From contig JAJFZO010000566.1 of assembly GCA_021397835.1 (NCBI GenBank), positions 7,684,001-7,748,000 on the forward strand: a DNA stretch of 64,000 nt. The letters run 5' to 3'. A program made the position numbers and the translations under genes. Source of the stretch: Moringa oleifera (Eukaryota; Streptophyta; Magnoliopsida; Brassicales; Moringaceae). Shown piece by piece: positions 48,909-60,470 of the stretch. The notes below the pieces were generated by a model. It worked only from the letters and a program-made list of their open reading frames with translations, had not been told where the DNA came from and did not search any database. Position 1 is the first letter of the stretch, and each line of letters starts with the position of its first letter.

Positions 48909-48982
48909 TTAAGCGACAAGAATTAAACCTATGGCCCTCTATACCCAAAAGAAATGCGCTGACTAAACTGCACTACACCTTG
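48909..48982 (-). tRNA. Degenerate mitochondrial-type trnP(UGG)
   Basis: On the minus strand a 74-base sequence beginning CAAGGTGTAGTGCAG follows the plant mitochondrial trnP. It keeps the anticodon-loop stretch TTTTGGGT, with anticodon UGG at 48,945-48,947, and the GAGGGCCATAGGTT region. The T-loop has changed (TTTAATTC for the usual TTCGAATC) and the acceptor stem no longer pairs well. It is a tRNA relic and not a functional nuclear tRNA gene. Confidence 0.75.
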
Positions 48983-49170
48983 TTTCACCCCCTGAAGCAT
49001 ATAAATCCACTCAATCGATGAATATTCAAACCAAACTTACCCATCCTATTAGGCATAACGGGCGATAACCAATCTGCATCTTGCACTATGTGGCTTTTTG
49101 CCTTCTTCTTTTCACTTGAATTTAAAAATCCTGCTCACACTCGGCTATGTGTCCTTTCGACCATTCGTCC

Positions 49171-49243
49171 CCTTAGAAATGGATTCGAACCTTTCACATA
49201 AGGATTTTTAATCCTTCACTGTAATCAGCTGACCTACATGAAC
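49171..49243 (-). tRNA. Degenerate mitochondrial-type trnF
   Basis: On the minus strand 73 bases beginning GTTCATGTAGGTCAGCTG match plant mitochondrial trnF(GAA), with the T-arm GGTTCGAATCC intact. The anticodon loop reads TTAAAAA where CTGAAAA is expected, so the anticodon is AAA instead of GAA. Several stem pairs are lost. Non-functional relic. Confidence 0.75.
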
Positions 49244-49601
49244 CACTTTCCTAAAGTTTGTTTTCTTCATCAAATAGCGCCCTACCTTAACACTTAACTA
49301 GTAGGGAAAAAACCCTTTACTAATCAATTTATTAGGCTCGCTTATTCATCAAGATTTTGAGTAGCTCTTTCAATTGCCACTTAATCTCCTAACATGCTCA
49401 AGAATCGAGATTCGTCCAGTCTTTGAATGGCTATAGGGAGCTTGCTTATAGAAGGAAGATAAGTCAGTCAAATAAAAATAATGCACAATAGGCTCTTTGC
49501 TTTTAGTCACTAAGTAGTGTAATTTTTTTTTTCTTCCAAGGGACTCTACCAAGAGGTTTTTTCTTTCACATAATTTTGCCCACCCATTCCACTTTCGCGC
49601 T

Positions 49602-49687
49602 AGAGGAAAAGGAATTCGAACCCATGATACGATCTTCTTGTATATCGATTTAACAAACCAATGCCTTAAGCCACTCAGCCATCCCTT
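49602..49687 (-). tRNA. Degenerate mitochondrial-type trnS(GCU)
   Basis: On the minus strand about 86 bases including GGATGGCTGAGTGGCTTAAG, the long variable arm (ATACAAGAAGATCGTAT) and GGGTTCGAATTCC match plant mitochondrial trnS(GCU), a tRNA with a long variable arm. The anticodon at 49,652-49,654 reads GUU instead of GCU through one transition, and the acceptor ends are changed. The 110-codon minus-strand open frame here is only a translation of this tRNA relic. Confidence 0.8.
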
Positions 49688-49710
49688 TAAGTTATTGATC
49701 AAAATTTATT

Positions 49711-52700
49711 ATGTAGTTGGTTGCTCGAAGGCTATCTAATTCGATCAACTACATAAGCCATAGTGTGCTAGCACAGATACTTTTCCTCTATTTATGAGAT
49801 AGACCCCATTAAAATCTGACCAGCATCTAAGCCATCAAAATCTAGCACTTTTTTCCTTGGGTGATGCCTTCTTTCTATGATGAACTTTGTGATTCTTTGC
49901 CTCTAACTTGTCCATGTTTTGAAATGTCTTATTTGAAAGGACTAAGAGAGAAGATAAGGTCAAGCTAAGCCCTTACCCACCTGAATTGAATTCATATCTC
50001 CTTCATTTAGTTGAGATTTCCCAAATTGTGACTCTTTTATTACATTATGAAAAAGTCAATTCTCATCATGATCGATCCACATCTTACCATAGTGCTTGAA
50101 AACCTTAGCAACCAAGGCTAGCTTACTAAGGCAAAGGAATTTCTCATTTGTTTACATGAGTTAGTCAGCCTTTTTCTTACTTTTATATGCTTATTTAATC
50201 TTTTAAATAAGCCTTATTACTAAAGAAAAATTGCGTTATACTGAAATTGCAACATGGCTTAGCTTTTCTTAACTCTAGGAAAAGAATAGCAATCTGGTCT
50301 GGCTTAGCTCATGAACTCCTAAATAGGAAGATTCCTACCTACTTAGATTTGTAAGACAAGATCTACTAACTAAAAGAAGAAACGCTAGTATTCATCCAGT
50401 GTGCAGGAATGAGAAGACAAAAGATAACATCAAAGTCTATAATAGAAATAGAGTAAGGAGTTAAGTTAACCCATAAACATCAATTAGACTTTGGTGGTTA
50501 ATAACTACTTACTTCTTTGAAACATTAAATCTGGCTTAGTATGAGTTCTACATTAGTAAACGAAGAATTGGGTGATATCAAATCCTATGTCCAAAGGTAA
50601 AGCACCATTATTTGATTAGGCTAAAGAAAGACTTTTAAGACAAAAAGCTTAAGATGTGAGGAAAGGTTGAAATGACAAGAAAAGCGCTTCGTAAGGACCC
50701 AACAATAATGGGAGGAAATTTTCGCAAATAAAGAAGCATGTTGACTCTGAAAAGAAGCTAACGAGATGGAAACAGAGAAAAAAAACTAATGACATTCATC
50801 CCAAGCTGATTGCTTCTTTCGAGATGGTAGTGGAAAAGGAAAATGCTTTGTCTTTTGATGTAGTTTCCAGTCTTCGATGTTTCTCAAAGACTGATAAGAG
50901 TCAGAACAGGTAGTAACACAATTGTAAAATGGGATTGATAATGAGCAGGCCAAAGCCCTCAAATCTTTTGGTTTAGGAACCAATTTTAACCATTCTTTAT
51001 TCTTTGCATGAGATGCCGTTACACCATATACAATAAGTGACAGACCAAGCATAAATCTTGATGATTTTTAATTTTGGTATTTCAACATGTGATTCACTGC
51101 TACAAGCTCATTCTTGCATAGTAGCATTTGAGGGAGGTAGTTCAACTACTTTTTACATCGTTTTTACAGATGGAACATCAAATTAAAATTTCTTTGTCTT
51201 TTATTACCATGCCATTGATGAAGATTCATAGCTTGGGAAAAGTCCTAAAATCTCACTTTCTAGCATTATGATAAAGTGTTGACAGAGCAGAGCGATAAAA
51301 CCTATTTTAAGAGAGAGTGTAGGGGAAAGAGCTAAACATTGAGAAGCGAGCAATGAGGTTATATCTCTTTAAAAGAGGTATTGATAGTGAACCATAAGCC
51401 CTAGCTTTAAGTCAAAGAATGAGCAATCATACCCCTAGAATAAAAAGATATTTCACTTACAAACCGTTAATAAAAGAATTATAAGCACACTTCCTATCTA
51501 GGCAAACCAAACCTAAAAAAGTGCCTCTTTCTTAAGTAGCCTTGCAAGAGCGAATGTGCGGGACAATAGAATTGAGTATCAAGGCTGCAAGATAAAAGGA
51601 ATGTTCTTGCATGTAGGAAAGCTTTTTCACCATTTGATTGGGTATTTATCTTTATCTCACACTCTCAACTCATACTTATGATAGGCGGGCTCAATGCCGG
51701 ATATTTATCTCTGGAAATCCTTCTCTTTTAATTTTTGGTATTCAGTTGTCTTCCTTGGTTCCACCCTTCCATTCATGAAGCAGGTCATTGGGAAGGGTGT
51801 TTCTTAAGCATAAAGAAAGAGTTTTTGACCCTTTCACATCGATCGATAAATAAAACTCCTAATAGAAAGCCATTTTCTTTTTTTTTTAAAATCAACACAT
51901 TGAAAGATCTTTGATCTCACCTTAGAATAAGTCTAACAAAGCACCTTTCCCTACCGAATTCCATCTATCTTTGCCCGCTTCTTCCATTTGCTGAGCTTTA
52001 AGCTCCTTTGGCAAATCATGATATGTGCATGCTAGTTACTTTACTTTAGTAATATGTTAAATAGTAGTCCATTACTAATTTAGGATTTTGTACTGGCACC
52101 TATCTTACTAACTATAAGCCTATCGAAAAAATATATATATTAGGGTATATTACATTTTTTTTACAACTTTATCAAAGACTCCATGACTTAGGAAGTCTTA
52201 AGACTAGCATCAAGCTATAATATGTAAATCGTCAAAAAGGTCATTTTCTTGCTTACAGAAACCCCTTTTTGACAATCTGCTTCATGAATGTTAGAGATTA
52301 ATAAAAAAATTGAATGTATAATTTTAGCATATCATAAGCGTGCCTACTTATTGGTAGCCTACAATCGTGCATCGACTTCAAGGCGAGTTTGAAAGCTTGA
52401 CAATTGACTTTGGAGAGCTCTTCTTGGACTTAGCTTTTCCATAAAGCAGAGTTGACAATATATCTAATAGTCTATTAGGAGCAAAGAGGAGCTTGCCAAG
52501 TGAAAGAGCTAGGTTCAACTATTTCACCAATCTGGAGGAATGTCCTAATGCTATGTTCTTGTCTCGAGGCAAGTCTGCTATCTTTGCCTTATGGTCTGCC
52601 TTTACTTAGTCTTTCTTTTCCTGACAAGAGAAAAGAAATCCTTCCCTTAAGCTTTCATCGGAAAGATCATAAAGAATTAGTCCACCGATGGACTTTCATG

Positions 52701-54654
52701 TGAAGGTTATTTTGTTAGTGTTTAATGGCATGTTTATGACCCAGTTGTAAAACTACTACCATATTAATTTCCTCCTCATTGCTTTGGGACTGGGCTGGCA
52801 AATCAAACAACTTTATGTTAACAATACCTTTCACTTACAACATTCATGAAAATTAATGAGGTGCCCACAACAAATGAGAATGACAAGACTCTATAGCTTA
52901 ACAGGTGCCTTCCCCACCAAAACCCTTACTCGGGCCTTGACAGGGTGAGAATGGTTCAGTCAAAATGAGTCTTTCCTTTGTGAGAAGGTTGCATTGCTTT
53001 CGCATGAAGATTAAGGACCTGTAAATGCTAGAATTAGCTTATGTTAAGAAGGATTTACATGAGGTGGCAAGATGCTGAATCGTTAATAATCTTCTTTTTA
53101 TGGGCAATGCATTAGACTTGGATCTAAGTTGAGCTAGCCCTAACATGGATGGTCCTAAGTGTGGGGACCTTAACCATATGATTTTGATCTATGATAGGAC
53201 TATTCTTAGTCATATGTTAATTTCATATTTTGAAATGCTTCACCCAAGCCTTCAAATGTAGATTCTTTCAAAGATAGACTAACTAATAGGTGTGTTCAAA
53301 TTAGAGGTCTTGGGCTTGGGCCTCCCTATTTCCTTCTAACTTCTGCTTGTTGGTGGTGGGCATGCATGAGCATCCCTCTCCTTCTACTATTGTGAGTGCT
53401 GACTATCTTCTAAATCTTGTTACCCTTTTATTGTCGCATATGGTACTGGTAGGCCATCATATGTGCATGGTTATGGTATGGCTTTAGTCTGGGAACTTAT
53501 GCCGAATCAGTAAGTCTAAAGTTACCCTCAGCTCTAATTTAAGTGTAATGAGCTCTATGGACATTCCATCTAACCTTGTAGTGGATGGGCAATTGTTTGC
53601 TTTGAAATAATCTTGATGTGGTTCATGACTTAAGCAACACGGATTTGAATATAGTTGTTATTGGTATGCCCAATACCCAAGCTATCTTTTCTTTAGTTTC
53701 CAAAAGGTGTCAAAACAAAAAGAAAAATACCGATCGTCCCTTAGGAGATGCCTAAAGGGCACAAAACCAAAACAAGAGATAAAGCTAGACTTAAAGATGA
53801 CATGATTTTCACTTTCTCTCTTTGATTAGGTGGCAACTGTCGAGGTACTGGCAACTAGCGTGTAGTGCCTCCTTTTTATTCTTTAACCATTGTCGGTCCT
53901 TGTGATATTAAATAGTAATTCCTTGGTTGCCCTCAAATCTCAATGCTGCATTTTCTGTTCTTGCTTCCTTTCAAATGTGTAGGTGGATCTTATCTCCTTC
54001 TTTTTTTTCTTGGTTGTTCCTATGCATGTAGGAGGTTAGCATTGGCTTTGTTATCAAGGAAAAAAGAGTATACTTTTGCGTTGTGGCCCATAATGCTTTT
54101 CCCAACTTGGCTTGCTTGCTTTAACTTTATTGACATTTATTTTGGTGTCAAGACCAGTAGTAGCAATAATGTCACTTAAGATTTGTTCCAAAAGAGATAT
54201 ATGTGAAAGGGTTTCAATTCCTTTTAAGAGGGACTTATGTTGGCTTTGGTTAGCAGAGTTACCTTCCATTCAGCCATGTGAAACACGACTTCATATACCC
54301 CTAAATCTTTGATTAATGTGACTTACAGGGGCTCTTCATGGAAAGCTTTGCTCTTAATGATCGAAAAAGTAACCAAATCTCATCACGCTTTTTAGTTCAT
54401 CTTAGTGGTACAAGGAAGAAGCCTATGTGGTGGGTTCGATTACTACAAAAGTGCACATTAATGATTAATCAAATAATTCTCATTCAAGGGATTTAATCTA
54501 CTATGATATTTTTTCACGATCTTGATTGAATGAATTAACTATTTCATTTTATATAAATGTAATCGACTATATGATATCTCTTTTTTAAGTGCGAGAGATA
54601 GTAAGATAGAATAAAAGATCAACTCAATAATCATTGACAATAGCATTTCTACAG
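49711..54654. other. Gene-free stretch, possibly organelle-derived
   Basis: I recognise no coding sequence, structural RNA or transposon end in these 4.9 kb. All open frames are short (at most 88 codons) and match nothing I know. Base composition is more balanced than in regions 1 and 2 and resembles plant mitochondrial intergenic DNA, which would fit an extended NUMT, but this is an impression and not evidence. Confidence 0.4.
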
Positions 54655-56791
54655 TCGAGAACCGAAGGAGAGAATGCTAATAAGCTATTCAATTGACCTT
54701 AAAGAGCTAACCTCAATGGAAAAAGACAAGGTAAGCATCCAAAGCAGCATCGGCTCAACTATTGTATCAAGTTTTTGATACAACATATCTAGTTTATCTT
54801 AAAGCAACATTTCTCAAAGTAGCATTCCCATAAGCAGAGGATGAAACCCTTGTTTGTTTATCCTAACAAGGGTTTATGAATCACTCAAATAAGCCTTTCT
54901 AGCCACATCTAAATTGGTATCCTTATCCATATCTTTATGCATAAGGGGCATCAAAATCTGAATCTGTAAAAAGAATTTAGGAATTCCCATTCATACGCGT
55001 ATTGGCTAAATCTATCATAGTGGATCTGGTTCTGATACGAGAATAAATCTCTTTAAAAGGCATCTTGATGAAAGAGGATTAAGAAACATAAGGCGAGCAT
55101 TAAAATGCTAGCACAAACAACTCATATAGACACATATGATAAGGTGTGTGGGGCCAACTAAGCCACTACTTTTACTAGGTATAGGTCCAGATGACACAAG
55201 AGCCTGCCATTGAAACCCAACCCATAAGGGCTAAGGTTCAAGGGGCGTACTGCTAGAAATGTCTCCTTACCCAAGTTCGATTTCACACAAGTATAACTCC
55301 TCCAATAATGAGAGAAACTTCGCAGACAATGGCTAAAGTCCTTTTTTTTTAAAAAAACCTATTAACTTCACAAGGGACAAAATAAATAAGGTAGAGATTA
55401 AGTTAAGCATAAAAGCTTTAAGAATTAGAGGATAAAACATCTTAATACTTGCCAGGAACCGATGCAATTTGGATAAAAGCTTGCCATGACTTCCAAGCAA
55501 GCTGTGTTAGGTAACAATTCTTGAAGTGCTAACCTAGTAACACACCACTACTCTTAATTGAATCTATTTAAATATCTTGAAATGCTCTTATCTGAGCTAG
55601 CCATTACATGTGGAGGTTGATCGACAAAAGATGTTACTTCCTTTTAATCAATAGTGAGAAGGCCACACCACCCATAAGAACTTTATTTCACTATACTATA
55701 TATATATATATATTTTTAGAATTGTAACTTATTTGCCTACAAAACTATTAAGCTTAAGCTTGGCTAATTGATCCTTTAGTTATAACTCCAAGCGAAGAAG
55801 TCTATGTATTCCTTAAGGAAACAGATTGAATTAGAGTTTTTGACCATAACTTATGTCAGCAAAGTGTCTGATGAACATGGGCTTGCAAATTGTCCTTAGC
55901 ACCCAAATTTCTCTATTAACTTCATCCTTAGTGGGTGGGAGAGAGAAGATAGCATACAAACATCAAGTGAAACAAGGTGAAGCACTATTCGAACTAAATA
56001 AGCATATAGAACGATTTGAACCAGTAACAATAACCAATTGATTGTGAGGGCTAACCAAGCAAAAGGCACAAAAGATCGTTAACTCTTATCATTATTACAA
56101 GCCTAAAGGCAAAAGGTAGGACATTAATCCAAAGAACGAGTACTGTACGAAGCCCTTCCTCCATGAAAGAAAGGATCAGATAGAAGGTAGAAAAGCTAAG
56201 ATAAAGCTGCCTTCTTGATCCCTCAGGTACGGCTTTGTTAAGTAAATTAACTCTATCTTTACTAGTAGTCATGGTAAGCATAATTTGCTTGAGCTCTTTA
56301 AAGTCTTTCATGCCTTACTTCACTAGTGTTCCTCGCTAGATCTTTTTTCAAGTAACAAGAATTATTTCTTTATGAAGGGTCTAATTTTCCTTTATGGGCT
56401 TTCCCCAAGGTGTATGTAATAAGTCTTATCTAGCCAGAGAAGATGAGCTAACCGAAGTGCCCATGAAGAGAGATTTTGAATATTGAAGAAAAGTAGGTAG
56501 AAGGCCTACGACTAACCTACTTTTTTTTTTTCTAGTGCATTCAACCATCCTATGGTCAAGCTTTGGACGAACTTACACTCAGCCCCTTGATAGCTTTTTC
56601 TCTTTTGTTAAGGAAACTTGTCAACGATGGTGGTTAGGAAAGTGGATCTTTCCCTTTTATCTTGAATGACTAGTGTCATTAGCCTCCTGGTCCACATTAG
56701 GTTTGGCAGAGCGATGTCGTGACTTTCAAAAAATTATTAGTTTTCGTGAGGCACAACTCAAAGAAAAAAAAGATAAATCCAACTTTTAGGG
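54655..56791 (+). repeat. Direct repeat, copy 1, left of the CACTA element
   Basis: This stretch matches about 61,674-63,941 from its start (CTCAATGGAAAAAGACAAGG, ACAAGGTAAGCATCCAAAGC) to its end (AAATCCAACTTTTAGGG next to the CACTA terminus), with about 7,019 bases of offset at the left and 7,150 at the right. Differences are mostly scattered substitutions plus one 132-base indel. A minus-strand open frame (56,311-56,051) and its counterpart in copy 2 share MEEGL and PFAFRLVI but are not recognisable as a protein family. It holds no gene that I can name. Confidence 0.88.
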
Positions 56792-57059
56792 CACTACAAA
56801 AAAAAATTAAAAATAATGATACAATATAGCAACTGATTTTGTCAGTTGCTGAATAATGATTGAATAGTGACAGATTTACTATGAAATAAAAATTTTACCA
56901 TAGCGACGAAATAATGATAGATTAGCAACAAATATTAACGACATATGCAATCTTCGTCACTAAATTTATTTTCAATTCATTTATTTTAATTTTTAATCAG
57001 CTTAAAATAAATTAGCAATCGAATTTGAATCAATAGTTAATCAAAGATCTAGCGACTGT

Positions 57060-58375
57060 AACAGTTTGGTCACTATGTAAGCAATGCAGCCTAGCGACCA
57101 CCCATGGGTAGTCGTGAAGGCTGCAAGCTTGCTGCCTTCAGAGGAAGCCATGGCCATAAATTTAATTGTTTCCTTCAAAAGTAGCCATACATGGCCACCA
57201 GCTTGGTACCTTTGAAGGTAGCCATGCATGGCCCCGCAAAAGCAAATTGATGACCAGCTTGCTGCCTTCAAAGGCAGCCATGCATGGCAGCTATAGAAGC
57301 AAGCTGGTTGTCAGCATGTTGCCTTGGAAGGCAGCAATACATGGTCATCGCTAAAGGAAGCTGGTCACCAACTTACTGCCTTTAAAGGCACCATGCATGG
57401 CCGTCGGTCGGGGAAGCAAGCTGGTGGCACAAGCAAGCTAGCAACCAGTTTGTTGCCTTTGAAAGGCAGCCATGCATGGCTACCTCAGAGGCAATCTAGT
57501 TGCTAGGCCTTCCAAGGCAGCCACGCATGGTAGCGAGCTTGCTGCCTTAATTTGAAGGTTACCATGCATAGTCACTGCCATGGTAGCCATAACCTTCGAA
57601 GGTCACTACAATGGCCACGAAAAGGCAGCAGTGTCCTTCAAAAGTGGCAACCATGGCTGTGAACGTAGCCATGGCCTTCGAGGTTGGCTGCCATGGTCGT
57701 AAAAAATGTAGCCATGATGGCTTATAAAGGCAGTCACAACACCCACGAAGGTAGCCACGAAGCCTATGAAGGTAGCCATGGGCACCCACGAAGGCAGCCA
57801 CCTTGCCCACAAAGGTAGACAAAGGTGTCCACGAAGGTAGCCACGACTGTTAATGAAGGCAACCATAGCCTTTGAAGGCGACTGCCATTGCCTTCAAAGG
57901 CGACAGCCATGGCCTTTGAAGGTGGCAGCCATGGCCTCGAAGGTGGTAGCCATGGCTTTGAAGGGGGCAGCCATGGCCTTCGGAAGTGGCAGCGATGGTC
58001 GACATGACAGCAAGGCAGCCATGACTACCGCGAAAGCCTCCATGCGTTGCTGCGAAGGCAGCCATGGCTTTCCCAAAAGCCTCAATGCATGGCTATGAAG
58101 GCAGCCATGGCCACTACCAAAGTGTCCATGCATGGCCGCAAAGGCAGCCATGTCTACCACCAAAGCATCCAGATTGGTCGCAATGGCATCCATGGCCTTT
58201 GAAGATGGCAGCGACAGCTGTGGCGAAAGTGTCCATGAGTGGCTGCGAAGGCAGCCGTGGCCTTCGAATCTGGCAGCCATGGCCTTCTAAGGCAGTAGCC
58301 ATGGTTGTCGCGAAAGCGTCCGTGCATGGCCTCAAAGGTAATAGCCATGGTCGCAAAGGCATTTCTGCCTTCGCT
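57060..58375. repeat. GC-rich minisatellite inside the CACTA element
   Basis: About 1.3 kb of GC-rich tandem repeats stands out in the AT-rich context. Around 57,870-57,990 the unit is 21-22 bases (GCCATGGCCTTTGAAGGTGGC). Around 58,040-58,260 a larger unit of about 43 bases appears (GAAGGCAGCCATGGCC then CCATGCATGGC). The motif is built from palindromes (GCCATGGC, GCATGC-like, CCTTTGAAGG), so single strands can fold. Most overlapping open frames here in both strands are by-products of a repeat poor in stop codons. They start with Met only because CCATGG recurs. No coding role is claimed. Confidence 0.9.
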
Positions 58376-58399
58376 TAATTTTACTTTCATTGTATAAAC

Positions 58400-59020
58400 A
58401 ATGATGGACTATAGTTTCGTCACTAGATTTCACTTTTAGCAATTGCCACTTACTTTCATCACTAAATGCTTATAAAATGAAACCTTAATTTTTTTTCCTT
58501 TTGCGCGAATGCCATTTCCTTTCCCCCCATTTTTGTTGCTGTCTCTACTTCTGTCTTCTTAAACTAGTTCCTTTTTCCCCACTCTATTTTTCCTTTAATT
58601 TTATTGTTGTCTCTGCATCTATCTATACACACGATTCTTAATTTTTTAATTTCATCAGCGAGCTGCACTATCTTTCCTCTATTTATCTTGTTGTCTCAGA
58701 GCCAAGTCTTTACCACGCTCTCCCTACACATTGTCTTGGTGTGTGCCACTTTTCCCTCTATTTTCTCCACTGTGAATAATCATATTCTCTTTCCTCTTTA
58801 CTTGATAATTTGTGCAGTTAATTGTTGAAATTATTGATAATGATATTAATGATTAAAAAATCTTACATTGAAATATTATGATTAGATTTGATAATTATAG
58901 AAATATTTTAGATTTTAAATAAATTTTTTGGTTATTTATTTTATGTTTTAATATAATTTATTTTATGGTATATTATTAGGTAATTATTGAATTTGGTTGT
59001 AATTTAAGATAAATACTTTA
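58400..59020. other. CACTA interior, pyrimidine-rich and AT-rich
   Basis: After a short return of subterminal-like words (ATAGTTTCGTCACTAG near 58,410) there is a pyrimidine-rich stretch (58,490-58,700) like a plant 5' leader, then AT-rich sequence. A 74-codon plus-strand frame at 58,604 is hydrophobic and not recognised. It may be remains of a promoter or leader of the element's lost gene. Confidence 0.35.
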
Positions 59021-59024
59021 ATTA

Positions 59025-59565
59025 AATAAGATAAATACTTTAATTAAATTTTTATAAAACTTAAATTAATTAGATATTTATTAAATTTTATAATTGTTAA
59101 TTTTATTTGTTGATAAATTTAGTTTATGTTAGGTTATTAAGAAAATAATCTAACTAAGTTTGTGATGCAAGATAAATAAGTTAATTAGAGTTTTATGAAA
59201 TTTAAATTAGTTAGGTATTAATTAAATTCTATAATAATTAATTTTATAAGTTAATTAAAAATTTTGTTTATATTAGATTAGATAGATAACACTTTAATTA
59301 GAATATAATTTGAGATAAATAATTTGATTAGATTTTTATGAAATTTAAATTAGTTAGATGTTAATTAAATTTTGTAATTGTTAATTTTATCAAATAAAAT
59401 TAGTTAATTTGTTATTGATTACATAAATAATAGTATGATTACATTATCATTTCATGACATAAATAATTTAATTAATTAGATTTTTATGAAAATTAATTTA
59501 CTTAGATGTGATTAAATTTTGGAGTTGTTAATTTTATTTTTTTCAAAAAAATTCAGTTTATGTTA
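59025..59565. repeat. AT-rich tandem repeat of about 145 bp, four copies
   Basis: Four successive copies start near 59,030, 59,170, 59,312 and 59,460. Each carries GATAAATA (or CATAAATA), then TTTTTATGAAATTTAAATTA, TTAGATGTTAATTAAATTTT and TTGTTAATTTTAT. Spacing is 140-148 bases. Copies differ by scattered changes and small indels. It lies between the GC-rich minisatellite and the coiled-coil exon. Confidence 0.75.
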
Positions 59566-59862
59566 ATTACATATTTATGTATGGATGATTATTATTAACG
59601 TTGAGAAAATTTATTTGTGTATTAATCAATTAAATTAATATATTATATGATAATCATAAAGTATTAATATTAGCAAAGTTAGACTTCATACATATTTTTT
59701 AGATACATCGTTTGAGAATTATTAGTAAACATTTATTGTCGGTCACGTGTTTGTACGTGCATCAACATAAATTGTTCAACAATAATTCTTGGATTGTCAA
59801 GACTGAATAGTTTAAAAATGTAACATTTATGTGCAGTGCATGAGTAATTTTTTGTTCATTCT

Positions 59863-60045
59863 ATGGAGGAGCATATCAAAGAGGAGTGTAGGACATTAGA
59901 AGAGAGATTTGAGGAGAAGCGTAAGGTGAGGGAGCATGATCTCATACGCTTTCAGACTGAATTGCAAGAGCACTTACAAATAGAAATTGATATGAATAAG
60001 CGCATCCATAGGATGGAGGCTCTTATTTTGGGAAGCGAACCCTAG
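59863..60045 (+). pseudogene. C-terminal coiled-coil exon of a CACTA-borne protein
   Basis: A 60-residue open frame is highly charged and helical throughout (EEHIKEECRTLEERFEEKRK, then QEHLQIEIDMNKRIHRMEAL), with heptad-like leucines, and ends shortly before the right terminus of the element. Plant Ptta/En/Spm-type element proteins commonly end in such a coiled coil. The first Met need not be the true start, since a splice acceptor (TATGTGCAG) lies about 30 bases upstream. No other exon of the protein was found. The assignment rests on position and composition. Confidence 0.5.
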
Positions 60046-60470
60046 CACCGTCTAATAATTAGATGTAATTTTTTATATGAATATTGTATTTCACAAGAAC
60101 ATAATATATAATCTTGTATTTATTATGTTTTATGAATTTTAATTTATTTTATTTTTGCTTAGTTACATTTAAAATTACTTTTTTTTATAAAAAATAATTA
60201 TATTAATGACAGATCTATTAGTCACTAATCAATTGTAGTGAAGCCTCCAAGTATAGCAACAGATTCTTATTAGTAGCTAAAATAATAATAGATATTAGTT
60301 TGTTTCTAAAATAGTAATAGAATAGAATCTGTCATTAAACTAACGACAAACAAGAATCTATCGTTAAAGTAGTGACGAATATTATTCTGTCGCTATCTTT
60401 AGTGATAAACGCAAATTGGCCACTCATTTAATGACGAATTCACCAGTCATTAAATTTGGTTTTTTTAATG

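Larger units (their letters stand above)
48780..49710 (-). other. Nuclear mitochondrial DNA insert (NUMT)
   Basis: Three tRNA-like sequences in one strand, order trnS-trnF-trnP, match the cluster common in angiosperm mitochondrial genomes. They are spaced about 360 and 190 bases apart, and all carry substitutions and damaged stems or anticodons. This identifies a piece of mitochondrial DNA transferred to the nucleus and decaying. Its outer limits are unclear; similar texture continues on both sides and could belong to the same insertion. Confidence 0.75.
56792..60470 (+). mobile_element. CACTA (En/Spm-type) transposon, non-autonomous
   Basis: The left end begins CACTACAAAAAAA at 56,792 and is followed by subterminal repeats typical of plant CACTA elements: AGCAACTGA with its inverted partner TCAGTTGCT (56,828-56,850), GTGACAGATTT, AGCGACGAAA and CGTCACTAAA. 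The right side (60,210-60,465) carries the same kind of words (GACAGATC, AACGACAAAC, TAGTGACGAA, CTGTCGCTA) and ends in a mutated terminus near 60,470 (TTTTTTTAATG for the expected TTTTTTGTAGTG). An internal TGTAGTG at 60,234-60,240 is the alternative end. Inside lie a GC-rich minisatellite, an AT-rich tandem repeat and one coiled-coil exon. No transposase core is present, so it depends on another element. Confidence 0.75.

Noticed and set aside
49370..49702. 110-codon minus-strand open frame
   Set aside because: Its start translates the trnS relic (GWLSGLRHW, WVRIPFPL are typical of translated tRNA); it is not a protein gene.
55985..56045. Another tRNA relic with a GGTTCAAATC-like T-arm on the minus strand
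   Set aside because: No matching D-arm or anticodon stem could be laid out; the same words in repeat copy 2 are not better.
57041..58390. Many overlapping open frames of 60-128 codons on both strands
   Set aside because: All are by-products of the GC-rich, stop-poor minisatellite or its edges; their products are low-complexity repeats and change with the period.
60234..60240. TGTAGTG as the right end of the CACTA element
   Set aside because: Subterminal-type repeats continue for 230 bases beyond it, so the mutated terminus near 60,470 is preferred; the alternative remains possible.
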